From CAZCBX01 sp964497185 (GTDB taxonomy: Bacteria > Bdellovibrionota_G > JALEGL01 > JAGRMV01): a stretch of DNA of 22,877 bases. A program made the translations under genes and the position numbers. Shown here in pieces: positions 15,579 to 22,877 of this stretch. The first letter of the stretch is position 1. Every line of letters begins with the position of its first letter. The DNA lies in assembly GCA_964497185.1 (NCBI GenBank), contig CAZCBX010000019.1:1-22877 (forward strand), in the 5' to 3' direction. Under the pieces are notes generated by a model. The model saw nothing but the letters and a program-made list of their open reading frames with translations. It did not search any database and was not told where the DNA came from.

Positions 15579-16088
15579 ATGAAGGTATTGAGTCGGTTGT
15601 ATGGTGGTTGTTTCGTGGTTGTGCTTTGCGTGACTTCCAACATCTATGCAGATGATGAATCGACGATGAAGGATGCAGATCAGCAATTTTTAGAAAAATT
15701 TTGTACAGTTCTCTATACGCAGCTTGAACATCAAAAAACGGGTACTCGCTCTATTTACCGCAAAACCACTTGGGATATTTATCAGGATTGTCTTGAAGAC
15801 ATTCAAAGAGATTTGCCCAGAGAAGGCCTGGGCCGGGCCGTGGCGCTAACCGGCATTATAGACAACGGGCTGCTCAAGCCAACGTTGTCCAATCAATACA
15901 TTACCTATGGGTTTAAAAAATCGATGACATCCGCTTCGGGTTCATTGACGTTTTTCCATTTTAAAGAAATGCCGGGCTTTGAAATCTCTGAGAATATTCT
16001 TGATTTGCTCGAAGCTTTCTCGATTCATGCAAAGTTGCAGTTAATATCTGCAGATGGTCGAACGATCATTTATGGCCCTTCCTTCTAA
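15579..16088 (+). CDS. Small secreted protein of unknown function
   Basis: Not recognised. The ATG at 15579 opens a 169-aa product with a good signal peptide (Lys2, Arg6, hydrophobic 8-19, cleavage after I-Y-A about residue 24). The frame stays open upstream to 15369, but that part would overlap the divergent DUF4174 gene and its promoter region and does not look secreted. The mature protein has two cysteines (F-C-T and D-C-L) that could pair. The Shine-Dalgarno is weak. The next gene, mscS, is 121 bp away and appears to be separate. Confidence 0.58.
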   Translation: MKVLSRLYGGCFVVVLCVTSNIYADDESTMKDADQQFLEKFCTVLYTQLEHQKTGTRSIYRKTTWDIYQDCLEDIQRDLPREGLGRAVALTGIIDNGLLKPTLSNQYITYGFKKSMTSASGSLTFFHFKEMPGFEISENILDLLEAFSIHAKLQLISADGRTIIYGPSF

Positions 16089-16116
16089 CTTTCTTTTTTT
16101 ATTGAAATAATAAATC

Positions 16117-16134
16117 AGCTCGGTTGAGTTTTTT
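16117..16134 (+). terminator. Weak Rho-independent terminator
   Basis: AGCTC-GGTT-GAGTT is a 5-bp stem with one G-U pair, followed by a run of T. It lies shortly after the secreted unknown. The stem is short. Confidence 0.3.
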
Positions 16135-16209
16135 GATCAGGCGTGTACAAAGTGTTTAGCGATATAAGAACCCTCTATTGAAAATAATAAAACAAAGAGA
16201 GATGATTCA

Positions 16210-17043
16210 ATGAGTGACAAAATTGCAATTGATTTCGAAAAAATTCAAGAATTGGTTGTGCTGTATGGCATGAAACTGATTTTCTTTGTACTTGGCGTTA
16301 TTGCAACGATTGTGGTGTCCAAATGGCTGGCATCTCTCACGCGTAAAGCCCTCCGAAAAGGGGGTATCGATGAGTCGCTTCAAGCGTTTATAGGCAAGAT
16401 GGTGAAATGGGCTGTTTTGGCGGCCGGGCTGGTTTCTTGTCTGGGCATTTTTGGCATTGAAACGGCCAGTTTTGCAGCCATTTTAGCCGCTGTTGGCTTT
16501 ACGGTGGGCATGGCCCTTCAAGGCACGTTAAGCAATTTTGCATCCGGGGTGATGCTTTTGATTTTTAAGCCTTTTGTGCCAGGAGACGTTGTACAGATTG
16601 CTGGAGATACAGGTGTTGTGGCTGGCGTGGATATTTTTAACACCATGATTGATACGTTTGACAACCGTCGAATCATCGTTCCCAATAGCAATGTGTTTGG
16701 CAAAACCATTGAAAACATTTCGTTTCATGCCACACGGCGTGTGAGTGTTTCGGTGGGGTCCGCCTATGATGCCGACATGGATCAAACAAGAAAAGTTTTA
16801 CTGGATACAGCCAAACAAACCCCTCATATTTTAAATGATCCAGAGCCTGCGGTGGTGCTGGATGGGTTGGGAGACTCTTCTATTAACTGGTCGGTGCGAG
16901 TATGGACCAAAAAGGAGGATTTTTGGCCCGTTCGGGATCAGTTAACGAGAGATGTGAAGTATGCACTGGATGAGGCGGGCATTGGCATTCCATTTCCCCA
17001 GAGAGACATTCACCTGATCAAAGAAAACTCAGAACAAGAATGA
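16210..17043 (+). CDS. mscS: Small-conductance mechanosensitive channel MscS
   Basis: A 277-aa inner-membrane channel that opens under membrane tension and releases solutes during osmotic downshock; it acts as a homoheptamer. Transmembrane segments are at about 16-38 and 64-82, and the pore helix TM3 is at 86-119 with the typical Ala/Gly-packed pattern A-A-V-G-F-T-V-G-M-A-L-Q-G. The cytoplasmic beta domain carries F-V-P-G-D-V-V and I-V-P-N-S-N-V-F, and the C-terminal alpha/beta domain ends in G-I-P-F-P-Q-R-D-I-H. Length and architecture match the E. coli protein. GAGAG lies about 9 nt before the ATG. The deacetylase gene starts 25 nt after its stop and may be co-transcribed. Confidence 0.94.
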   Translation: MSDKIAIDFEKIQELVVLYGMKLIFFVLGVIATIVVSKWLASLTRKALRKGGIDESLQAFIGKMVKWAVLAAGLVSCLGIFGIETASFAAILAAVGFTVGMALQGTLSNFASGVMLLIFKPFVPGDVVQIAGDTGVVAGVDIFNTMIDTFDNRRIIVPNSNVFGKTIENISFHATRRVSVSVGSAYDADMDQTRKVLLDTAKQTPHILNDPEPAVVLDGLGDSSINWSVRVWTKKEDFWPVRDQLTRDVKYALDEAGIGIPFPQRDIHLIKENSEQE

Positions 17044-17068
17044 TGTCACTGCAAGTTGGCTAGATCCT

Positions 17069-18067
17069 ATGCAAATCCTCTTCGATCCACAGTCTTTGTT
17101 TCAACTTCATGAATACGGCATATCCATTCCGATGTTGGATGACCGTGTTCACAGCATCGTCAAGCACTTGCAAAACAAAGAAATTGAAATCTTGCAAAAG
17201 TCTGACGACCCAAATTGGCCCGAGGCATCCAAAGACATCATCGCTTTGGCCCATGACGAGGCCTATGTCCAGCAAGTATTTGGCAGTGAACGCCAAAAAG
17301 AATCTGCCATACAAACCTCATTTGAGCTGGTCACCGAAACAGGCCAATACCATCGATACCACCCCGATACAGCCAAACAGCCCTTAAACTATTTAATGGA
17401 CCGAGCTTTGTTTCATACAGCAGGTACCATGAAAGCGGTGGATGTTGCACTTAATGACGGCTGTGCCTATTTTTTGGGCGGGGGCTTGCACCATGCCATG
17501 ACATTTGGCGGGCGAGGATTTTGTGCGTTGAATGACATTGTGATTGCTGCTCGATGGGCACAAAAACATCACCGTTTAAAAAAGGTGTGGATCATTGATG
17601 TGGATGCCCATAAAGGCGATGGCACCGCACAAATCACCCATGACGATTCTACATTGGCAACGCTAAGCATTCATATGGCCAAAGGATGGCCATTGGATCA
17701 AGACCCTCACGACGAAAATGGTCGACTGCAACCCTGGTTTATACCCAGTGACATTGATATTCCGATAGAACAGGGTGGCGAAAAACACTATCTCACGCAA
17801 CTCGAACAGGGCTTGGCTGCACTGGAAGAAAAATATGGTCAGCCAGATTTGGCCATCGTGGTTCAGGGCAGCGACCCATGTGTGGTAGACGCACTTCCGA
17901 GCTCTTCACTGCTGCAGTTGAGTCTAGAGCAAATGCTAGAGAGAGATCGAATGGTCTACTCATTTTTATCCAAACGTCATATCCCGCAAGCGTATGTGAT
18001 GTCAGGGGGCTATGGCGATCAGGCATACCGAGTGTATTGCCAGTTTTTTGACGACATTTTGGGCTAA
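17069..18067 (+). CDS. Histone-deacetylase-family zinc amidohydrolase
   Basis: A 332-aa enzyme of the arginase/deacetylase fold (class II-like bacterial HDAC, AcuC and acetylpolyamine amidohydrolase group). It would remove acetyl groups from an amine using zinc. Key residues are intact: His141-His142 in G-G-L-H-H-A-M, the G-F-C-A-L-N-D motif (151-156), zinc ligands Asp179 and His181 in D-V-D-A-H-K-G-D-G-T, Asp269 in Q-G-S-D-P, and Tyr315 in M-S-G-G-Y-G. The substrate in bacteria may be an acetylpolyamine, an acetylated metabolite or acetyl-lysine protein; none is shown here. The start has no clear Shine-Dalgarno. Its stop overlaps the M20D amidohydrolase stop by 2 nt on the other strand, so the two are tail to tail. 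Confidence 0.92.
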   Translation: MQILFDPQSLFQLHEYGISIPMLDDRVHSIVKHLQNKEIEILQKSDDPNWPEASKDIIALAHDEAYVQQVFGSERQKESAIQTSFELVTETGQYHRYHPDTAKQPLNYLMDRALFHTAGTMKAVDVALNDGCAYFLGGGLHHAMTFGGRGFCALNDIVIAARWAQKHHRLKKVWIIDVDAHKGDGTAQITHDDSTLATLSIHMAKGWPLDQDPHDENGRLQPWFIPSDIDIPIEQGGEKHYLTQLEQGLAALEEKYGQPDLAIVVQGSDPCVVDALPSSSLLQLSLEQMLERDRMVYSFLSKRHIPQAYVMSGGYGDQAYRVYCQFFDDILG

Positions 18068-19179
18068 ATGGATCGGTTTATTTGTCGTATGATTTCAATG
18101 TACAGCGCTACAGCATCTTCTAGTACATCATCATTAAAATCATAGCTTTGATGGTGAAGGGGTGTATCAATGCCCAACCCCAAACCAAAAAAGGCGCCTG
18201 GGATTTTTTGCGTATAATAGCCAAAATCTTCCGACCATCGAATGGGATCTTGCATATATTCGATGGGTAGGCCTATTTTATGGGCACTTTTTTCTACAAT
18301 TTCATTGCATGCGTCCCAGCTTGTGGTTGCTGGAAAATAATCGTTTTCTTCAATATCCAGGGTAAAATTATTTTTAAATATTTGATGCAATGTATGAATA
18401 AATTTTTGTTTGTTTTCCTTTAATACTTCGTCTGTTAAAGCGCGAAGCGTACAGTACATTTCTAAATGACCTGGCGTAATGCCAAAGCTTGGCTCCCCCA
18501 GCTTCAAATACGTTAGCGTTGTAAGAAAAAAAGGGTGGGGCTGGTTTAGATCAGAGATGAGCTGATTGACTTTTGAAATATTTGTAAAAGGGCTATGAGC
18601 TTCATCTGGATAAGCAGCATGGGCGCTGGCCCCAGCAATGTTAATTTTTAACCCAACCGAAGAACACGCAAATGTGCCGTTTCGTAATACGATTTTTTTA
18701 GAAGACTCTTCCGGTAGGTTGTGTAAGCCAAAAATATAATCGGGCGATAACGCGATGAATTTTGAATCTTCCATGGCTTTTTTTGCACCTTCACCCACTT
18801 CTTCTGCAGGCTGAAAAAACAAAATGACATCGCCTCGATTTTCTAGCTGATGAAGCCGGCTTGCGATACCAGCAACCATGGTCATATGTCCGTCGTGTCC
18901 ACACGAATGAGACACGCCATCATGCTTGGACCTATAGGAGTGGTTTTTAGGTTCTGCGATGGGCAAAGCATCGAGCTCTGCACGAAACATCACGCGGGGT
19001 TTTTGATGATCACCCTTAAAAACAAATGCCACACCCGTTTGAGCGATGGGTTGGATGACTTGATCTGGTTTAAAAGTTTGAATGTATTGGCTAAGGTGCG
19101 CAACGGTTTTATTTTCTTGAAATGCAAGTTCTGGGTGCTGATGCAGTTGCTGGCGAAGTGTTTTTAAATCCATTGCCAC
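18064..19179 (-). CDS. M20D family N-acyl-amino-acid amidohydrolase
   Basis: A 371-aa cytoplasmic metallo-amidohydrolase of the M20D group (aminoacylase, hippurate and IAA-amino acid hydrolases), which frees amino acids from N-acyl conjugates. Metal-site motifs are H-S-C93-G-H95-D-G-H-M, P-A-E126-E127, G-L-H153-N and a late H-H (342-343). The dimerisation domain at about 175-285 includes G-A-S-A-H-A-A-Y-P. The GTG at 19179 overlaps the alanine racemase stop (TAGTG) and has AAGGA 10 nt upstream, which argues for translational coupling. The ATG at 19173 is the alternative but is too far from that site. Being coupled with alanine racemase points to amino-acid salvage or D-amino acid metabolism, but the acyl group cannot be read from the sequence. 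Confidence 0.92.
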   Translation of the reverse strand: MAMDLKTLRQQLHQHPELAFQENKTVAHLSQYIQTFKPDQVIQPIAQTGVAFVFKGDHQKPRVMFRAELDALPIAEPKNHSYRSKHDGVSHSCGHDGHMTMVAGIASRLHQLENRGDVILFFQPAEEVGEGAKKAMEDSKFIALSPDYIFGLHNLPEESSKKIVLRNGTFACSSVGLKINIAGASAHAAYPDEAHSPFTNISKVNQLISDLNQPHPFFLTTLTYLKLGEPSFGITPGHLEMYCTLRALTDEVLKENKQKFIHTLHQIFKNNFTLDIEENDYFPATTSWDACNEIVEKSAHKIGLPIEYMQDPIRWSEDFGYYTQKIPGAFFGLGLGIDTPLHHQSYDFNDDVLEDAVALYIEIIRQINRSI

Positions 19180-20351
19180 TAAGCCACAATCCTTCTTGGA
19201 AGATCAAGGGGCAATCTTGCCAGTACTTCATAGTCAATTTGAGACGTAAAATCACTGAAGGAAGATATCTTGATCTCTTTTTCACCTTGACCGCCAATCA
19301 ATACAACTTCATCCCCAATTTGCACCCCTGGGACATTGGTTACGTCCACCGACACACAGTTCATGTTAACATTGCCGGTGATGTTGGCGTATTCACCCCG
19401 CACCAACACACGGGCTTGGTTGCTCAAGGCCCTTGCATATCCGTTGGCATAACCTGTTGGAATAACAGCAATTTTCTTATCTTCATCGGCAAAATATTTT
19501 GTGCCGTACCCAATAAATTCTCCGTGTTTAACACTTTTAAGCGACATGATGCGGGATTTCCACGTCAGCACACGTTTTAAAGGGTTTTTCGTTAGTTTAT
19601 TTTTATAATAGTGAAGAATGTACGTTTCCTGATTGGGCCAGAACCCATACTGCAATATTCCAATTCGGACCATGTCCATTCTTGATTTTGGCAGCCGTAT
19701 GGCTGCTGCAGAACAGGCGGTATGAAACGTTTGAATGTTTAATGCTTGGTCTTTGGCAAATTTTTTGAATCGATCAAATTTTTCCAACTGTTTTTTTACG
19801 CGAACATGGTTGGCAATGCTCTCTGCACCTGCAAAATGAGTACTCAAACCAATCACCTCAATATGGGCTGCATTATCCTGAATGAGGTTTGTACATTTTT
19901 TAAAGTCTTTGAGTAAAATACCGGTTCGGTTCATACCGGTTTCGGCTTCCAGGTGAATTTTAGCCTTTTTTCCCACTTCGCGTGCAACTCTAATCACCTG
20001 GTTGAGCATGGTTGCATCGTATACAAAAAACTCAATGTTGTTGTTGATGATCCATGGCAGGCTGTCGGGTGGCGATTCCCCCATGATCATGATGGTGGCA
20101 TTGTTGATAAGGCTTTTATGCACTTCCAATGCTTCATAAGCAGTAAATACACTGAAATGGTCTACATCGTTTACGCGTTGTTGAATTTCAACAATGGGTT
20201 TGATGCCGTGACCATATGCATTGCCTTTCACCACAGATGAGAATTTGGTTGCGGACGGTACAAAATTTTTTCGAATGTATTCAACGTTGTTTTGTAAGGC
20301 GCTCTTTGAAATCTCAATGTAGTGGGAGCTTTCAGGCTCTTGGATTTGCAT
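19179..20351 (-). CDS. alr: Alanine racemase
   Basis: A 390-aa PLP enzyme that interconverts L- and D-alanine for peptidoglycan, or racemises other amino acids if it has a broader specificity. The N-terminal barrel carries the PLP lysine Lys42 in S-V-V-K-G-N-A-Y-G-H-G. The other strand residues include E-T-G-M-N-R-T-G (137-144) and H172-F-A. The second catalytic base is Tyr282 in G-E-F-I-G-Y-G-T. The C-terminal beta domain follows from about 265. It is slightly longer than the usual 360-375 aa, with extra residues around 240-262. The start ATG has GAGAG just upstream. The M20D gene overlaps its stop, so the two form an operon. Confidence 0.93.
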   Translation of the reverse strand: MQIQEPESSHYIEISKSALQNNVEYIRKNFVPSATKFSSVVKGNAYGHGIKPIVEIQQRVNDVDHFSVFTAYEALEVHKSLINNATIMIMGESPPDSLPWIINNNIEFFVYDATMLNQVIRVAREVGKKAKIHLEAETGMNRTGILLKDFKKCTNLIQDNAAHIEVIGLSTHFAGAESIANHVRVKKQLEKFDRFKKFAKDQALNIQTFHTACSAAAIRLPKSRMDMVRIGILQYGFWPNQETYILHYYKNKLTKNPLKRVLTWKSRIMSLKSVKHGEFIGYGTKYFADEDKKIAVIPTGYANGYARALSNQARVLVRGEYANITGNVNMNCVSVDVTNVPGVQIGDEVVLIGGQGEKEIKISSFSDFTSQIDYEVLARLPLDLPRRIVA

Positions 20352-20404
20352 GGTCTCTCGCTTATTGTTTTAAATTGTACGGATCATTCTTTATTTATAT
20401 TTTA

Positions 20405-20441
20405 TAAAACAAAAGGGGCCAAAGATCCATGGCTATTTTGG
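20405..20441 (-). terminator. Possible terminator after radD
   Basis: On the minus strand CCAAA and TTTGG (positions 20441-20419) pair around a 13-nt loop and are followed by CCCCTTTTGTTTTAT. The stem is short, but the T-rich tail and the position just after the helicase stop support it. Confidence 0.35.
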
Positions 20442-20448
20442 TTAGGGT

Positions 20449-22185
20449 TTAAAGGTCTTCAACAAAAATCTTTTCAGTGATGCGCCAGAAGTGATCTTGC
20501 TTGCGTGCGATGATGTATGAAGGCATGCGCAATAATTTTTGAAAACGTATCACATCGTTGATGTTTTGAATGGCTGGGGCAAGTTCGGGTCTACGCATGT
20601 GAGACCGAAGAAAATTAATGTTAAATTTTTTCAAACTGGTGGCATTGTTGAGGTAGTGGTATTCCGATAAAGATTTCGCGTCGAAATCGTAATAAGTGAC
20701 TTGTAAAAAGGGATTGCCTTTTTTATCCACACGTTCTTGGTACTCAATGGAGTCTGGTTTTAAAATATGCGCATTTTTTGATAATCGGGCTTGTTTTAAT
20801 TTGGCATCTGCATCAATCAAGACCGCATTGCATTTTGTACATTGCCGAGCTGTGGTGTCATTTTCGCAGCCGCACCGATCACAGATTTTAAAGCGAAAAC
20901 GATATCCACAGGGTGTAATCGTCATGGTCACTGGATCTTGCTCACCGCCTTTGCATTTTCGGCCATAATGTTCCAATACGTGCCCATCTGGATCAGCTAG
21001 ACCCCAAAAAATATTTTCAAAACCACATTTGGGGCATTCTACGGTAACCGGCATGGATTCGCGTGTGGGTTTCTTCTCGCCCACTTCAGGTGCATAAATA
21101 TCGTGGCTCACGCCTGTATAGTCCAAAATAAAACAATCTTGTTTCCCTGGATGAAGACGCAGGCCACGACCAATAATTTGCTGATAAAGACTCACCGATT
21201 CGGTGGGCCTGAGGATAGCAATTACATCCACATGGGGTGCATCAAAACCCGTGGTAAGCACCGAAACATTCACGAGGTAAGTAAATTTTTTATGTTTAAA
21301 ATCTTCAATGATTGAGTCACGCTCTTTGTCATCGGTTTCACCTAAAATTAAACGGGCTTGGCCCTCGGGTAAGTAGCTTAGGATTTCACGCGCATGACCA
21401 ATGGTGCTGCTAAAAATCATGACACCTTGACGATCATAGTTTTGGGTGATGTCGATGATGTTCTTGATAATAAGCGGGGTTAAACGTTTTTGCTTTTTTA
21501 GCAAGGCTTCTACTTGAGCCAGTGTGTACATTTTCCCGCTCTCGGTTAATTCAGAAAAATCATAAGATGTTACTGGAATGTCCACTTTGATCGGTGGCGT
21601 AAGATACTTATTTTGAATCATCGTGCTTAAGCTAAGCTGAAATATACAGTGTTTAAAAAAGCGATCTTGGGTGGTGAGGGTGGTGCCCTTTTCGTCTGTA
21701 TTATACAACCATCCCATTCCGAGGCGATAGGGCGTAGCGGTTAAGCCCAAAATACATAATTGAGGATTGGCTTTGATTAACTTTTGAATAACTTGTTGGT
21801 ACTGCGAATCTTCTTCTAAGCTTACGCGATGACATTCGTCAATGACCAAAAGAGAAAAATCTTTAAAAAAAGAGGCCTCAGCGTTGGCCACCGATTGAAT
21901 GCTGCCGAAAATAACTTTATGTCGCACATCTTTTTTATGAAGGCCTGCAGAATAAATGCCGGCTTTGCTGCCATAACTTTCGAATTTTTGATGATTTTGT
22001 TCTACCAACTCTTTAACATGAGCCAATACCAGTACACGGCCTTTGGCCATACGAGCCATTTCGGCGATGATCAGACTCTTGCCAGCACCCGTGGGCAAAA
22101 CCACAACGGCAGGATCTCTCCTGCGGCGGAAATAGGCCAAACAACAGTTGACGGCTTCACGCTGATAAGGGCGCAATTGAAACAT
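20449..22185 (-). CDS. radD: RadD (YejH) SF2 helicase-like DNA repair protein
   Basis: A 578-aa SF2 protein that matches E. coli RadD (586 aa) throughout. RadD is an ATPase that works with RecA-dependent strand exchange and limits crossover intermediates after DNA damage. The N-terminus reads L-R-P-Y-Q-R-E-A-V, followed by Walker A P-T-G-A-G-K-S (31-37), Walker B D-E-C-H-R (116-120), motif III T-A-T-P-Y-R (149-154), motif V T-T-G-F-D-A-P-H-V-D (311-320) and motif VI Q-Q-I-I-G-R-G-L-R-L (335-344). The zinc-finger region has C-P-K-C (384-387), C411, C426, C-D-R-C (435-438) and C449/C452, as in RadD. AAGG lies about 6 nt before the ATG. It starts 60 nt after the SGNH hydrolase stop. This is the strongest taxonomic marker for gammaproteobacteria in the window. 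Confidence 0.95.
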   Translation of the reverse strand: MFQLRPYQREAVNCCLAYFRRRRDPAVVVLPTGAGKSLIIAEMARMAKGRVLVLAHVKELVEQNHQKFESYGSKAGIYSAGLHKKDVRHKVIFGSIQSVANAEASFFKDFSLLVIDECHRVSLEEDSQYQQVIQKLIKANPQLCILGLTATPYRLGMGWLYNTDEKGTTLTTQDRFFKHCIFQLSLSTMIQNKYLTPPIKVDIPVTSYDFSELTESGKMYTLAQVEALLKKQKRLTPLIIKNIIDITQNYDRQGVMIFSSTIGHAREILSYLPEGQARLILGETDDKERDSIIEDFKHKKFTYLVNVSVLTTGFDAPHVDVIAILRPTESVSLYQQIIGRGLRLHPGKQDCFILDYTGVSHDIYAPEVGEKKPTRESMPVTVECPKCGFENIFWGLADPDGHVLEHYGRKCKGGEQDPVTMTITPCGYRFRFKICDRCGCENDTTARQCTKCNAVLIDADAKLKQARLSKNAHILKPDSIEYQERVDKKGNPFLQVTYYDFDAKSLSEYHYLNNATSLKKFNINFLRSHMRRPELAPAIQNINDVIRFQKLLRMPSYIIARKQDHFWRITEKIFVEDL

Positions 22186-22245
22186 GAGACAACCTTATAT
22201 TTTGCCTCGTGGCTTGTCATCTATAAATCAGCCTATGTGGCGCGT

Positions 22246-22877
22246 TTAAGATCGAATCACTTGAATGGCTACAGGTAAAATTTCTTCGACCCATGCCTTG
22301 TACTGCTCAGCTGATGGATGCAAACCATCCATCACCACTTGATTGCCAAGGCTTTGACTGATGTCGAAGATGTTGACCACTGTATAATTAAAGCTGTCTG
22401 CTTGTTTTTGAATAACCGCATTAAACCGTTGAATGCTTTTGGATGTGGCTGCGTTGCCGCCCATTCTTTGGCCAAGTCGGGTGCGGCTGTAGTCAGGTAT
22501 GTTCACCACTAATACTTTGGCCTGCGGGGCTTTACGTTTAAAATTTTCGAAAATTTGGCTTAGGTTTTTTTCAAAAGTTTCGATGGTAACGCCCCGATAG
22601 TGATCGTTGGCACCAATAAGCAGTGTAATGAAGTCGGGTTGATATTGATCCAATACTTTTAACTCTTGGTGCAATACATTGTGGGTTTTGAAACCATTGC
22701 GCGCTGGGTTGGTTAAAATTTCTACATCGATGTTTGCCCCTTCAGATAAAGCTTTGGCCAATTGATTGGGCCAGCGCTCAACTTCGGTAACTCCTTCGCC
22801 AATGGTGTAAGAATCGCCAAAAGGGATGTAGCTGATTTGTATTGGATCTTGAGGCGCTTCTTTTTGGGTACATTGAA
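22246..22877 (-). CDS. SGNH/GDSL hydrolase, probable lipoprotein (5' end outside window)
   Basis: A partial gene: the frame is open to the window edge at 22877, and the true start lies beyond it. The visible 210 residues begin Q-C-T-Q-K-E-A-P, so the Cys is a candidate lipidation site just after a signal peptide. Block I follows as F-G-D-S-Y-T-I-G with the nucleophile Ser, then block III I-G-A-N-D-H-Y, and block V D-G-L-H-P-S supplies the Asp and His of the triad. All catalytic blocks are present. The family includes TesA-like esterases and lysophospholipases; the ester substrate cannot be told. The TTG at 22761 is not a real start, because the block I serine lies upstream of it. Confidence 0.88.
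   Translation of the reverse strand, partial: QCTQKEAPQDPIQISYIPFGDSYTIGEGVTEVERWPNQLAKALSEGANIDVEILTNPARNGFKTHNVLHQELKVLDQYQPDFITLLIGANDHYRGVTIETFEKNLSQIFENFKRKAPQAKVLVVNIPDYSRTRLGQRMGGNAATSKSIQRFNAVIQKQADSFNYTVVNIFDISQSLGNQVVMDGLHPSAEQYKAWVEEILPVAIQVIRS

Overview
The window is 22.9 kb of gene-dense, moderately AT-rich DNA without tRNA, rRNA, CRISPR array, transposase or phage genes. The content suggests a free-living Gram-negative bacterium, most likely a gammaproteobacterium or a close relative. The reasons are a near full-length RadD (YejH) helicase, a YniA-type fructosamine kinase, MscS, DUF4174 and DUF6607 proteins, many Sec signal peptides, and several probable lipoproteins. No species can be named from the sequence.

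Layout. At 116-1674 a hemerythrin-like protein (-) and a glutaredoxin-MauE membrane fusion (+) diverge from a 308-bp promoter region. At 1827-3872 there is a small secreted unknown (-) and a cadherin plus beta-helix lipoprotein (+). A bidirectional terminator separates the lipoprotein from a pirin (-). Two large secreted proteins on the minus strand follow: a two-acid TIM-barrel, glycoside-hydrolase-like protein with duplicated C-terminal domains (4976-6976), and a leucine-rich-repeat lipoprotein with two dockerin-like modules (7475-9328). A 396-bp divergent region then leads to a two-gene plus-strand operon (9725-11597). It encodes an exported protein with a flavinylation-type D-x-x-T-G-A-T motif and a DUF6607 protein. 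Ahead of it are a Fur-box-like site and a good sigma70-type promoter. At 11716-13683 are three minus-strand genes: a cytoplasmic unknown, a fructosamine kinase and a secreted unknown. At 13807-16088 are an ATP-grasp ligase (+), a DUF4174 protein (-) and a small secreted unknown (+). At 16210-18067 MscS is followed by a histone-deacetylase-family amidohydrolase (+). At 18064-20351 alanine racemase and an M20D amidohydrolase form an overlapping minus-strand pair that runs tail to tail into the deacetylase gene. The window ends with radD (-) and a partial SGNH/GDSL lipoprotein hydrolase (-).

How the parts fit. Most genes are housekeeping or stress functions (DNA repair, osmotic safety valve, protein deglycation, D-amino acid supply, redox). 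They are interspersed with secreted or surface proteins (LRR-dockerin, TIM barrel, beta-helix) that look like polymer- or surface-interaction factors. The best candidate for an undescribed system is the 9725-11597 operon: sequence signals suggest iron-regulated expression, and the products suggest a periplasmic flavin-linked function. This is inference; no ApbE flavin transferase or TonB receptor lies inside the window.
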